From contig NC_083344.1 of assembly GCF_019175385.1 (NCBI RefSeq), forward strand, positions 56,916,782-56,980,781: DNA of 64,000 nucleotides, written 5' to 3'. The position numbers were made by a program, and so were the translations under genes. How positions within the stretch are numbered: position 1 is the stretch's first letter; every line of letters starts with the position of its first letter. This stretch comes from Lycium barbarum. Its lineage: Eukaryota > Streptophyta > Magnoliopsida > Solanales > Solanaceae. The notes beneath the pieces were generated by a model that worked only from the letters and a program-made list of their open reading frames with translations, made no database searches and had not been told where the DNA came from. This document shows, piece after piece, positions 49,789 to 62,430 of this stretch.

Positions 49789-51835
49789 TGTTAGATCTCA
49801 AAAATTCTGGATTTGTTATGTGATCTTAAGGTGAACATGAAGTCCTTACGAGATTAAGGAATGTATTAGGTATCTTAAAGTGCGCACCATAAGATTTCGA
49901 AGTCATACATATATATGAGACTAAGTTTGTTGAAGGAAGTGAATGTAAGTCACATTTGGAAGGGTTTCTGTGATAGTTGATTTGATACATATTTAGTGAT
50001 GTCTTGAGGGGATGCTACAGGGCTTATTGTATGGTTAATGAAGTGTTATATAAGTGTCAAGCAGTTTCCACAAGGATTGGAGGTCAAACGAAACGAAAAG
50101 GATTTTGGAAAAAGGCGAGTTGTAGGACCACTTATACGGTCCGTATAACTATATACGGTCCGTATAAGGGTCCTTGTAACAGTTATAGTGAAGGGTAACC
50201 ACTGGTGATATTATACGGTCACTTATACGGACTATATAATATTATACGGACCATATAAGTGTTCGTATAAATCCCGATGGGAAAACTTTATTTTCTTGTT
50301 CTATATAGGTGACCCAAGTTCTATTTTTCATTTCCCATCTTCTCCACAACTTTTGGGAGATCTACAATATTCCACACACCTCATCAACACAATTCCAAGA
50401 GAGATTAAAGATTAAGAGGCAAGAATCAAGATATCCATGTGTTAGAAGTCTTGCTAGGGTTAGCAGACTTCAAGAATTCTTTAGGTTGTGAAGCTAGGGT
50501 TTCCATATAAGTTGCTAGCTTTCTCCAAAGCGCATCCTTGTGAGCTAAAATGTTAGTTTTCATGCTTATTCCATGTCATCCAGAATGCTTAGTTGTTGAA
50601 CAACTTGGGTAGAAGGAGAAATTAGAAGATGAGGTCTAAATGTAGTTTTTATGATGTTTTTTAGAAGTAAGCTAACTTGAGTTATGATTCTTAGTATGAT
50701 ATTGACATAATCTTGTTATAAAAGGTAATAATAATGATGAGGAAGCGTTGTATAAAAATGTACTAAGGATTGATGTGAAGTTGTTGGTATAAGTTGAATA
50801 TGAGAATGAATTTTGAAGACTTAATGGAATGTGATTACTTGATTATGATTTTGTGGGTGTTATTATGGATGTTTGGGAGTTGTTTTGTAATATGGTGGAA
50901 GTCGATGAAATAGGGGAAATGCTGCCCAATTTTTGTTAACTTATGAATTATTCTAGTTTGAATTTAAGAGTATCTTTAAGGCTTAACCATGGGATGAATC
51001 CTTCTAAATGTAGATTTTCCAAGCTTCGACGGTGAACGTTAAGTAGTTAAAAAGACAAAGATGTATGTAAGGCTAACCCTTCTTTCTTAAGGCATGATCC
51101 CATTGATGTATACCTTCATGTGAAATCCATAGTATCTTCCATGATGATTTCCTTCCTAGAATCACTAAAGCTTTTGATCTTGATATTCTCACGATACAAT
51201 TGGTCTCATCCTATGATAGTTGATGCTCTAAGGAAGAATATAATGAAAATGGTGATGATGATGATGTTGAGGACATGTAGGTACTCCTATGTATATATAC
51301 TTATATATTAAAGTATGACTACTAAGAACACCAAGCTTATATGGCAGGGTATGATATCTATAGTGTGTGCACCACTGCAGTGGGGTACATATAACATTGA
51401 GCCTTGGTAGGGCCAGGTAAATATAACACCAAGTCTTGTCATGGCCGGGTATGTGAGGCACCAAACCTCTATGGTCAGGTATAGTACTACTATATAAGTA
51501 AGCATTAGAAATGGAAGGTTCCTATTAGGAAAAAAGGTAAGAATACATGATGAGTGTCGCTAGAGGTACAAATGGCTCCATCATCTCATGACTCTTCTAT
51601 CTTATGTTATCTCTTCTGCTTCTATTATGATGTTGATTATGCTTTACATACTCAGTACATTATTCGTACTGACGTCCTTTTGTTTGTGGACGCTGCGTCA
51701 TCCCCGCAGGTGGACAGGGTGGTAGACTTGATCCTTAGGCTGCTTATCCAGAGATTTCTTAGCGAAGCTCCATTGATCTGGAGCTGCAGCTGTGGGTACT
51801 ATTCTTTTGTGTATATATCGGCATGGCGAGGCTCT
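49789..51835 (+). repeat. E1 3' LTR, first part
   Basis: It starts TGTTAGATCTC. It contains ACGGTCCGT palindromes (50125-50275), a TATA-like CTATATAGG (near 50304), and SL1 and SL2 at 51653-51691. It is interrupted at 51836 inside the region that would form SL3. It continues at 54267; net length is about 2.37 kb. Confidence 0.87.
51653..51691 (+). promoter_or_regulatory. LTR stem-loops SL1 and SL2, E1
   Basis: CAGTAC with GTACTG, then GTCC with GGAC. SL3 is destroyed by the solo LTR insertion. Confidence 0.55.
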
Positions 51836-51964
51836 TGTGACTCCTCGAAATTTTTTTCGTGAGCATACAATGAATAGACCAACGAAGAGTATGAGTGTAC
51901 GATGTTTTACTAAGAAGGGAATGACTACCAATGAGTTTTGAAAACGCGAAGGTTGCAGATTTGC

Positions 51965-52235
51965 ATTGCGACCCAGTGGTCGTAAAACACAATACGACCC
52001 GTAAAGTGATTTACGGACCGTAAAGTGCCATCGTCCTCCAACTATCAAAACTTCAACTTTCTGTCTAATGTTGAAATGGTTAAATACGACTCAGAATACG
52101 GATCATAAATCGAAATACGGCCCGTAAACTGCGACCGTAAACCACCATGGCCTACAGCAAACCTTTCTGTTTTGATATGGTTAAATACGGTCGTGGAGGA
52201 CGGACCGTAAACAAGAATACGGCTCGTAAACTGGG
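51965..52235. repeat. TTACGGNCCGTAA palindrome cluster
   Basis: Repeated TTTACGGACCGTAAA-like units and half-sites ending before GTATAAGGGACC. It is the sister of the cluster at 59465-59720. Confidence 0.75.
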
Positions 52236-53540
52236 TTTACGGCCACTGTGCATCCCGACTACTGTTCACAAAAATCAGATTTTTAAGTTAAGTATAAGGG
52301 ACCCTAAGCTCATTTCATTTCATTTCTCATCTTCACAATTAAAGAATTCTTTAGAATACTCCAAAACACTTCATCCACAATAATTCAAGAGAATCAAGGG
52401 AAAATCAAGATCAACAACGCCAAATTCATGAAAACAAGAGTGTGATACCTAGCTCAAGTTCATCTTCCTCAAAGAAAACCAAAAAGGTGAAGTAGGGTTT
52501 TAGTGCTGGAGTAGAGACTCCACTCAAGGCTTGTTCCACCATTATCCAAGGTAAGTTTCATGACCATTTCATGTTGTTTAATGTATTGGAAGGTTAAGAT
52601 ACCCGAATTGTAGAAAAGCATAGCAAATGGGTCATAAATGAGTGAATAGTGCCATGAGTGAATGGTAGTTGAATTGAATCATGAATGTTAGTGTTGTGAG
52701 TATGAATGCGTTATAAATGACATGTAGACCATGAGATAAGTGTGATACATGAGAAAATACGATAGCGAACCCAAAACCATAAAGGTGGTAAAAATGATGA
52801 GAAATGGTGGATCATGGTCATTGTATATGAATGATGATTGTTGATTGCTATATTGTAGTTGTGGTTGTGGGTGTTGGGAGTTGATATGGAATATGGGAAA
52901 GGTAGTATAAACAAAGGAAGTGCTGCCCAATTGTCTCTAGAAATAGTAGTGCATTCTTATAGTTGATTAACTAATGTTAGTACGAATCCTCTTTTGAAGG
53001 TAGAGACGTGACATTGAAGGAGAATAAGCGAACGCTAGATTGCTTAAACAAGAAAGGTATGTGAGGCTTAACTCTTCTTTCAAAAGGCATGAATCCTTCA
53101 AGTTTTCCATAATCCTTCTATAAGATGAAGCTTATGAGTCCTTCTATATATCGAATCACCTATAAGCATGATAATAATGACAATGAGCTAGAGTATAGAG
53201 ATTCAAGAAATTGTGGCACGATGTTCCTACAATGCTAATGATGTTATTATTGTTACCACACGCCTTATGCCTTATTTCCTTCAAGGCGAGGCATGATACC
53301 CATGAAATGTCCATAATACAATCGGGGGTTGACGACCTTACGTCACCCTGACATAGTGTGGTTGCCTTAAAGCCTAATGTATGCTCCTAACGCTAATGTA
53401 TGCTATGAAAATAAGATGATAAATAATGCTAACTTGTAATATGACTATGGGATGCATGGAATACCAAGAAATGATAACATGATGCTATGGTATGAGATGT
53501 GTAAGAGTGATGTTTTATGATTGATTTTGTGATGATATAA

Positions 53541-53715
53541 TTCCACCGCGCCACGATGGCCGGGCATGTCACTGCTAAGGCGGGCTGCATATGATTCCAC
53601 CGTGCCTAGATGGCCGGGCATGTCACCGCTAAGGCGGGCTGTGATGTTACACCGAGCCTAGAGGGCCAAGCATGATCACCACTAGTGGGCGGCATATGAT
53701 GGTTACCCGGACGTG
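53541..53715. repeat. Tandem repeat, about 60-bp unit, in family-F LTR
   Basis: Two to three units with TGGCCGGGCATGTCACNGCTAAGGC-type content. Related but diverged units are at 60894-61075. Confidence 0.75.
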
Positions 53716-53899
53716 GGTTAACGACGAGGACTATGATGAGATGATTTATATGATGTGATGACATGTATACTAGGATTATGTAAAATGTGATATATGTAAG
53801 TAATGCGATTGCCTATGACACTTGTGCAGGTTATACCTTTGCCTCTCGACTCATGATCTTCCTATTATGTTTATTTATTTCATTCCTGCCTTACATACT

Positions 53900-53938
53900 C
53901 AGTACAATATTCGTACTGACGTCCATTTTCTTTGGACG
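53900..53938 (+). promoter_or_regulatory. LTR stem-loops SL1 and SL2, family F
   Basis: CAGTAC with GTACTG, then GTCC with GGAC, followed by CCCACAG. SL3 is not seen in this copy. Confidence 0.55.
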
Positions 53939-54266
53939 CGGTGTTCATGCCCACAGGTAGACAGGGAGGAGATCTTGCTCCAGATTCTTAGAGGTTGTTA
54001 GCTGACTGAAAGCACCCCATTGTCCTGGAGGTGCCTATGATGATTCTTTTGTGTACAATTGTAAATGTCATCTCATAGAGGCTCGTAGATACTCAATGTG
54101 GGTCATGTGGTCTCATATATTATGTTCCTAAAGGAAAACGGGTTTTCTTATAAATCGAGCATGAATCCGATAAATGATTGTTAAATAAGCCTAAGGAGTA
54201 CTAGTACGAGTGATGCTCTGCGGTTAGCCCCGGGTACCCGTCGCGGACCCTAGCCGGGTCGTGACA

Positions 54267-54591
54267 GCTTTGTCCCATCCTTATGATGATGTTTCATACT
54301 CTTCTTAGAGGCTCGTAGACAGTCGTGTATAGTAGATGTCCTTTGCCTTGTCGGCTCATACTTTTGGTATATTATTTTGTTAAGCCTCGTCGGCTTGTGT
54401 ATATGCATATAGACGTAGTTGTTGATATTGATGTATAGAAGTGTTTTAGCCATTGGAAATGGTATTATTGAGGCATAGAGTTTGTTGATAAGCCATATGG
54501 CTCACCTAGATACGAATGTGAATGTACGATGAGAGGTGCCCGGTGGGTTAGCTCCGGGTGCCCGTTATGGCCCTCCGGTTGGGTCCTGACA
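54267..54591 (+). repeat. E1 3' LTR, last part
   Basis: It resumes after the family-F solo LTR and ends GGGTCCTGACA at 54591. This terminus is one base different from the usual GGGTCGTGACA. Confidence 0.83.
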
Positions 54592-55807
54592 TGGATATCG
54601 TATTTCAGTAATCTTATAACCTACGAAAAAACTGGCAGCATTTCCCCTGTTTATATACATCCCAAAGACCACTAAGGGTCATCAAATAGCCCAACAACAA
54701 CAATGATGCAATATAATCTTCTCCGATTACCTTAATAACCATATTGAGCTGCAAGCTCGTTTTATATATAACGAAATATAATTTTAATCCAATGCTGGTT
54801 CCATAAATTAGTCTACAACCTTTCTAAGATTAGACTTATATTTACCATATCCTTTTCAGCCCAAAACATCACAAAGATAATCTCTAAAACAGTCCATACA
54901 TTTTAACTCTTCAACCTTCACTTCCGAGTCCTAGTTTCACATGTTTTACTTCTTTATTTCCTTCAATTAATACATGAATAATCTTAACAACAATAGCCAC
55001 AAAATATTCAGGTTATATTCCATAATTTCTAGCAATTAGAAACAACATTTACACCTTCAAAACAGTCCAACAAAACAGTAGCCATAGTTGAGGCTATTTC
55101 AATGTAATATTGTAGTATTTTACTCCAAACAGCTTACCAACACAAATTTTAGCTCAAGCACAACCAAATGGATGTTAAAAATACCTTAAGGAGTAGATAT
55201 CACTCGAAAATCCTAGCTGGTTTCACTCCCAATCACCCTTAATTACGCTATATCATCATAGGTGCAATCTTTTGTAGTCTTTACCAACTTTTGATGGAAG
55301 ATTGGGTTGATTTCACCTTGGGTTTGGTTTGGAACCTTAAGAATGTGCGTAGAAGGATTTTGGGAGTTCCCTGGAAGACTTGGTGAAGAAAAATGATGAA
55401 AAAGACGTCTACAACTCAATTTGTAGCTCCAAAGGTCGGCCACCACCTTAGTGGATCCCAGCGAGGCTAACTACGCAGTCTCGCGAAAATGCAAATATCT
55501 CTCTATTCGGACATCGTATCGACAAACGGTTTAATGCGTTTCAAACTACACTTGTAGACCTTCAATTAGATGGGTGGAACACCCAATAACTCCAAGTATA
55601 TTGGGAGAAAAGCTCAGTGACGTTAGACCCAAAATTTAGCAAAATTTATGAATGTAACTTGCGATACTTTTCGCCGACTTTTATTTTACAACTTGCTTGA
55701 CTTCAACACTTAGCATACAAATATTATATGATAAAAGTACCCTAAAAAACAACCTCCTCAGCATATTAAACATTCCTAGTTTAACCCCGAAAGTACGGGT
55801 TATAACA
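54592..55807 (-). repeat. Old LTR fragment, minus strand
   Basis: It has the GGCAGCATTTCCCC motif shared by the LTRs in minus orientation and ends CGGGTTATAACA at 55807. Its outer part is cut by E1 at 54592. No coding sequence is seen. Confidence 0.6.
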
Positions 55808-56280
55808 TCTTTGATTCGCTTAACCCCGAAATCTTATGGTACATGCTTAACATTTGTTAAAAGTCTTTCTTAACCTTACAGGGGTTTTTTGGCCTCTCTG
55901 GGCTTACGTTAGTTTACTTATGAAACAAACGGCGCAAAAATTTATGATGTGTAATTGCCTTCTCCCCTTAGGAACATTCGTCCTCGAATGTTGGAACATA
56001 TCGGAATAACTTCTGATCCTTGAAATTCTTGAGACCTTTAACTCATTATACTTGGCAAGATCATGCTATCGTCCCGTTTCTTTTATACATGAATGCTACA
56101 ATTATTCTTGAACATTTGACCCTTCCTTTCTCCTTTGTCTTTTATATAGTCCCATTCTTATCCTCGGTAACTTAAAACTTTTCCATAGCATTATAGATTT
56201 TTGGATTTATGTACAACCACTAAATTGCTCATATGATCTATTATACCTCTCGTGTTCGTAGTGGTAGAATCTATGGTTTC
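55808..56280 (-). other. Non-coding internal sequence with conserved palindrome
   Basis: About 150 bp after the LTR end there is a CTTCTCCCCTTAGG tract and a perfect 20-bp palindrome (55973-55992), like the polypurine-tract side of the other elements. Nothing recognisable as integrase follows, so it may be the remains of a second non-coding element. Confidence 0.5.
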
Positions 56281-56988
56281 CTAGTCGGGTATGCCCTTGG
56301 AATAGAGACCCGAGCCCGAGTTTGGAGGTAGAAAATGTCTTACCCCGTGTACAAGGGTACCAGCAGATATTCCTGGAAATTTATAGAGTTAAAAGTTGAA
56401 CGAATCGAATCGACGTGATCCGAACTGAACCAGAAAAACCTGCAGGACACCAGTCATCGTCGACGGGTCGTCGACATGTTCGACGGATCATCGACGTGTG
56501 GCGTCGATGGGATCCTGCAACCATGCATCTGCAGGCGCAAGTCGACGGACCGTAGACCCGCTCGTTGAACCAGACCGCTGTAGCCTTTTTGGCTTCCAAG
56601 TATAAATAGGTGGTCCACGACCCTATTTGATATTTTCCTCCTTCCAAAAATCAGAAAACCCTAATATATTCTCTTCCAATATTTTTCATCGTATTAGTGA
56701 AGATTTGACAAGACCCGGAGCCCGTAAACCTGAGATGGTGAAGAAGAAGGTTGCTTATAGGGTTTCTTCAAGTTATGGAGTTTAGGGAGTTGACGTTGAA
56801 GTGATTCTTGGGATTCTTGACCCCTCAGGGTATGTAAAGATTTCTACCCTTAAATTTAAGTTGGTTATCAAGAGTTTAGTGATGGTAAGTGAAGAGAAGG
56901 TAATTGCGGAAGTGTTAAGTTGACGAAGGGCAATGTAGTGATATAGGGTTGTATTAGGAGATGATTGGAAACGGGTTTACGTATATTT

Positions 56989-57071
<83 letters not shown>

Positions 57072-57442
57072 GTCATTGTTGATGTGAGTATTGTAGTTGA
57101 TGTGGGATCGAATGAGAAGTTGGAGAGTTGTAAGCTTACAAGGAAATTATTGTCTATAGTTCTTTGAGCTTTACACGCATTTAAGGATGGCTAGTAAGCG
57201 AAGTAAATAGCTTAATTAAGCCCTATGTTTTCTTAATTGTAGACTTTCAAGTTCAAGAGGTAGTAGTTGGGTGATTGCGTATACTTCAAGGTATGATAAG
57301 ACTAACCTTTCCTTCTTTTGGCCTGATCCTATGATATGATCCAACAAGCGAGTAAGTGAGATTACATATTACTCTACTCTTACAAGTATTAGGAGTACTT
57401 CAGTCTTTAATGTTCATGTACCCCATTTATGAGAAATCCTTC
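56281..57442 (+). repeat. LTR-like fragment, plus strand, unassigned
   Basis: It has a cluster of CGACGG and TCGACG near-palindromes (56455-56570), then TATAAATAGG (near 56602). Later come GGTATGTAAAG and GGTATGATAAGACTAACC donor-like motifs. This order is the same as in the other LTRs. It is cut at 57443 by the E3 LTR. No gene is seen. Confidence 0.5.
56991..57070. repeat. (AT)n(GT)n compound microsatellite
   Basis: About 32 bp of AT followed by about 48 bp of GT. Confidence 0.95.
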
Positions 57443-58369
57443 TGTCATGACCCAACCGGAGGGCCGCGACGGGCACCCGGTGCTAACCCACCCGGGCATC
57501 CCTTATCATACTTTCACATTTACATCTAGGTGAGCCACACAGCTAGATCATACTTTTTATCCATTAATCATACTAATCCCATTGGACAACAATACATTTA
57601 TATCATCATTAGCAACTATGCCCATATCAATGTACATAAGCCGACGAGGCTAACAAAATGATATCCAAAATATTGGCCGACAAGGCCAAATACATCTGAT
57701 CATACACACATGTCTACGAGCCTCTAAGGAGACTATGTCATATCATATAGGCGGGACAGGACCCCGCTATGCCCATAAATATATGCACAAAAGAATAACT
57801 ACCAAAAGTTATAGCTTCGAATGAAATGGAGCTCCGCTATGTAGTCCCTAAATAATAACGCTATGGATCAAGTCCGTCTCCCTGGCCACCTGCAGGCATG
57901 ACGCAGCTTCCACAAACCAAAGGACGTTAGTATGAAGAATGTACTGAGTATGTAAAGCATGATCAATATCATTATGAAAGCATAATAGACAACATAAGAG
58001 ATATCATAGGATAGGAGATAGTAGTATCATCGTCACAAACACCTACTTGCTTTTCATAGGGACTTTCCATTTCTAATGCGTCATTGTGTACATACATCCA
58101 TATCCATATCCATATCCGTATTCATATTCGTACTCATTACATTTCGAATCCATAATCATATTCATATACATATTCATATTCATACACATATTCATATACA
58201 TATCATTTACATAGCATACCCGACCACAAAGGTTCGGTGTTTCGGGTACCCGACCATGACTAGGCTCGGTGATCATACATACCTGGCCCTACCAAGGCTC
58301 AGGGTTCCACATTCCTGGCCCTACCAAGGCTAAGGGTTATCCGTACCCAACTGCAGTGGTGCGCGCGCA

Positions 58370-58400
<31 letters not shown>

Positions 58401-59326
58401 TTCTACCCGACCATACAAGCTCGGGGTCTCATAATAGTCATACAAAGGCATATATACATAAAAGCTCATAAGCATCTTTAGCATCATTACTATCGTCGTT
58501 CATTACATCTATCCTTAGAGGATTACTCGTCATATGAGGAATTTAGTACAATCGTAACATATCAAGAATCATGAGCTTAGTAGCTTTGAAGACATCATCA
58601 TTTGGAGGACATCAAAGGCATATAAAAGATTATATATTTTGCCAAAGAACCTTGACTTATGAAGGAAGGGTTAGCCTTACATACCTTTCCGTTCAACTAT
58701 TCTATCACTTGCACGTTCTCCTTCAATGCTCACGTTTCTACCTTCATTAGAGTTATACTATCATTAGAAAATCGATAGCTTAGCATACATGACTAAACCT
58801 AGAGAAAATTGGACAGCATCTCCTTTATTTAAACGACTTCCTCCATATCATATATCAACTCCAAAACATCAATAATAACATTCACAATACTATAACAATA
58901 GTCTTTATTCACCTACATTATGTTACTTCTCAATTTACTTCCAATCATGCATATCCATGGTCATAGCACACGATTTCATTCATTCATAGACAATGTCTAT
59001 TCCATGTTCTCAATATCATTCATAACATGATTATAATCATAACATATCAAGAATCATGACTCAATCCAAACTATTACTCAAAAGTGACATTATTCCAACA
59101 TTCATGACCTATTTTCTATTTCCTGCTACAATCCAAGTGTTTCAACTTTCAAATACCATAAACAACATGGAAATACCATAAATCTTACCTTAGATGGTGT
59201 AGGAATGACCCCTGGGTGCAAATACTTCACTTGAGCAAAACCCTAGTTTCTCTTTCACTTGGATTCTTGTCTTGAATGAACTTTAATGGGCTTCTTACAC
59301 TTTATTAACTTGGTTTGATGTAGTTG
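57443..59326 (-). repeat. E3 3' LTR, outer part, minus strand
   Basis: It starts TGTCATGACCCAACC and matches family D in minus sense. It has a stem-loop block at 57750-57947, an AT run (58371-58394), and the complement of AAGGTAAG near 59183. It is interrupted at 59327 by a family-F solo LTR and continues at 61727. Net length is about 2.5 kb. Confidence 0.87.
57750..57947 (-). promoter_or_regulatory. LTR stem-loop block, E3
   Basis: SL3 at 57750-57768 with loop GTCCTGT and stem AGCGGG/CCCGCC. SL1 is weakened by changes in its second arm. SL2 is a short TCC/GGA stem. Confidence 0.5.
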
Positions 59327-59464
59327 TGTTACACCTCGGAAAAGTCCCCGTACATGTACAATGAATAGACCAATGAAGGGTATGAGTGTGCGACGTTTTA
59401 CTAAGTAGGGAATGACGATTCCTGAATTTTTGGAAATAAGAAAGTTGTAGAATTTCAATTCAGC

Positions 59465-59720
59465 CAGTGGTCGTAAAACAGAATACGGCCGGTAAAGTGA
59501 TTTACGGACCGTATACTGCCATCGTCCTCCAACGTTCCAAAAATTTCAACTTTCTGTCCAAGGCTTAAATGGTAAAATACGACCCAGTTTACGGACCGTA
59601 AACTGAAATACGGCTCGTAAACTATGGTCGTAAACCATCATTGCCTCCAGCAATCCTTTCTGTTTTGATATGCTTAAATATGACCACGTTATACGGCCCG
59701 TAAACTGTGGTTTACGACCA
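59465..59720. repeat. TTACGGNCCGTAA palindrome cluster
   Basis: Units such as TTTACGGACCGTAAACTG and half-sites, within 400 bp of the LTR start. Confidence 0.75.
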
Positions 59721-61245
59721 CTGTACACCCGGCGACTGTTCATTAAAAATCAGATTTTGTGATTATTATAAGTGACTTTCTCATTCATTTTCATTCATAC
59801 TTCATCTATAACCTTCAAGAAACCTCTAGAACACTCTAAACATTTCAACCACAAGAATACCAAGGAAATCAATGATCATCAACACCAAATCTATGAAACA
59901 AAGTGTATGAAACCTAATTGGAAGTCATTTCCTTCAAGAAATTCTAAAAGAGGTGCAGAAGGGTTTTGGTGCTAAAGAAGTGATTCCACTCTAGGCTTGT
60001 TCCCCCATCATCTAAGGTATGTTTCCTGACTTTATCATGTTATTTAAGGTATTGGTAAGCTAAGATGCTTGAAATGTAGAAGAACATAGAAAATGGGCCA
60101 TTACTGAGTGAATAGTATCACAATTGAATGATAGTTGAATGGAATCATGAACGTTGATATGTTGTGATGATGAATACGTTATAAATGGCGTATAGACCAT
60201 GGAATAGGTGTGAAGTAAGCAAAATTGTGATGATGAGCTAAAACCATTAAATGTGGAGAAATTGGAGAAAAATGGTGGATTTTGCTAAATATAGATAAGT
60301 GATGAATGTTGATACGATATTGTGAGTGTTGTTGTAAATGTTGGGAGTTGAAATAGAACATGAGAAAAGTAGTAGAAACAAAGGAAACACTGCCCAATTT
60401 TCTCTAGAAATAATGATGCGTTCTTATGGTCGATTGACTAACTATAATGCGTATTCTCTCGTGAAGGTAACAACATGATATTGAAGGAGAAAAAGTGAAC
60501 TATAGCTTAGCTAAACGACAAAGGTATATGAGGCTAGCCCTTTCCTTTCTATGGCATGAATCCCATGACATGATTCTTCTCCCTTTTCATGATTCTCCTA
60601 TATCCCGGAAAGCCAAGAGCTTAAGATCATGCATAGCTACATGAGTCAAGATATATGATGTGACGTTCTTATAAAGTAAATGATGTTTTTCCTTGTATAC
60701 ACTCACCTTATATCCTAATCCCTTCAAGGTGAGGCAGAATGTTCATAAATGCTCATAATGGAATCGAGGGTTCACGACCTTACGTCACCTCGATAGAATG
60801 CAGTTGTTCTAGAGTCCTTGTGCATGTATGATGATAAGTATATTTTGATAAGCATATCATTATAAATATTTTATGATGAGCATGTCATGGTTGCATCACA
60901 CCGGGCCTAGTTGGCCGGGCAGTCACCGCGAAAGCGGGCAGCTATACGATACACCATGGCCGGTTGGCATGGGCAGACACCACTAGTGGGCGGCATGAGA
61001 TGGTACCCCAGACGCGGGAGGCCTGGACGCGGGCTAATGTTACTGATTATCACACCGCACCTATATGGTCGGGCAGTTTACATATATATATACACATATG
61101 ATATGCATACATGAGATGATGATAAGCATAAAAGTAAGTCAGCATGCATTACTTTTCATATGATTCCCAGTCAGGTACAGTTGCTCCATACTTGATGCCT
61201 CCTTTACTTCCTTGATATGTTGTTTTTGCTCATGCCTCTCATACT

Positions 61246-61439
61246 CAGTACAACATTCATACTGACGTCCGTTTTCTTTGGACGTTGTGTTCATGCCCAC
61301 AGGTAAACAGGGAGGCGAGCTCGATCCGGATTCTTAGGAGCTGTCAGCTGATTGAAAGCACCCCATTGTCCGGAGGTGCTTATGATTATCCTCTTGGTAC
61401 ATATGTATATTTTGGGGCATGACGGAGTCTTGTTCCGTC
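61246..61439 (+). promoter_or_regulatory. LTR stem-loop block, family F
   Basis: SL1 is CAGTAC with ATACTG. SL2 is GTCC with GGAC (61267-61283). SL3 is GACGGA, loop GTCTTGT, TCCGTC (61421-61439). The SL3 stem differs from family D at several paired positions, with both sides changed. Confidence 0.65.
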
Positions 61440-61726
61440 TACATGTATAGTATGTCAGTAGAGGCTCGTTGATGCGTAGTGTGGGTTAGATGGTCTTACA
61501 AGTTCATTACAGCATGCATGTATATATTATATATATTATTTTGATGGCCTAATGAGGCATTTATATATATATATATATACAGACTAATTGTGTTTTCCAC
61601 CCAAAAATGATTTTCGTACAATCATGAATGATAAAGAAGCGTGAATGGCTATGACAAATGAGGAGATAAGGGGTGCTTGGTGGTCAGCCTCGGGTACCCG
61701 TCGCGGCCCCTAGCTGGGTCGTGACA

Positions 61727-62330
61727 GGTTGATCACTAATATTTCTTGAATTCTTGTGAGAGAAGTGTTCTAGAGAGTTCTAGAGAGAAGGGGTGTGAAA
61801 GGGAAATGAAATGGAATGAAACATGGTCCATTATTAATAACATACATCTGTCCCGACCAGTTTCTACGGACCAACATATGGTCTGTATAAATTATACTGA
61901 CCGTATGTCTGGCCGTAGATTTGGTTGATTGTATGGTTGAACATACGGCCCGTATGTTTTATACGGCCAGTATGTTTGGCCATATAATGCCCAGTTTTTC
62001 GAAGTTCGTTCTTGTTGACTCGTTCGATCTCCAATTCTTATGGAATCTTCTTAGCACTTGTTTATCACCTCATTAACTATCTAAGGGACGTTATAACTCT
62101 TCTCCAAAGCATCATTAAATCATCATTAACTTGTTACTTGTAATTCCTTTTCGATACCTATCGCATGCCTTGCCTTCTCTTGGCAAACTTTCTTCTCTTA
62201 CCTCGAATGTCTTTGAAATCTTAATTAGGGTCATCAAATGTCATTCCTTAATTATTGAAATACCATATACTTCGTGCACTTCGTTAGTCTATTCACTGTG
62301 CATCAACGAAAAAGTTTCCGAGGTGTAACA
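61727..62330 (-). repeat. E3 3' LTR, inner part
   Basis: It resumes after the solo LTR and includes TACGGNCCGTA palindromes (61855-61985). It ends CCGAGGTGTAACA at 62330. Confidence 0.87.
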
Positions 62331-62366
62331 TTCTTCCCCCCTTAAGAACATTCGTCCTCGAATGTT
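62331..62366 (-). promoter_or_regulatory. E3 polypurine tract and palindrome
   Basis: TTCTTCCCCCCTTAAG abuts the LTR. The perfect 20-bp palindrome is at 62347-62366. Confidence 0.85.
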
Positions 62367-62430
62367 AAGTTCTCGGGGATTCTAAAAAATTTTGCCAGAG
62401 TTTCCCCAGTAATATGGCACTACTATCCTG

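Larger units (their letters stand above)
51836..54266 (+). repeat. Solo LTR, family F, in E1 LTR
   Basis: 2.43 kb, starts TGTGACTCCTCG (a mutated TGTTACACCTCGG), ends GGGTCGTGACA. The target duplication is GCTCT (51831-51835) and GCTTT (54267-54271), with one mismatch. It contains a palindrome cluster (51965-52235), AAGGTAAG (near 52549), 60-bp tandem repeats (53541-53715), and SL1/SL2 (53900-53938). No gene is seen. Confidence 0.88.
59327..61726 (+). repeat. Solo LTR, family F, in E3 LTR
   Basis: 2.4 kb, starts TGTTACACCTCGG, ends GGGTCGTGACA. The target duplication is AGTTG (59322-59326) and GGTTG (61727-61731), with one mismatch. It has a palindrome cluster (59465-59720), tandem repeats (60894-61075), and the stem-loop block at 61246-61439. 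No gene is seen. Confidence 0.9.

Noticed and set aside
55243..55446. A host gene fragment in the old layer
   Set aside because: Only a 67-codon frame with no recognised domain. The surrounding motifs are LTR-like.
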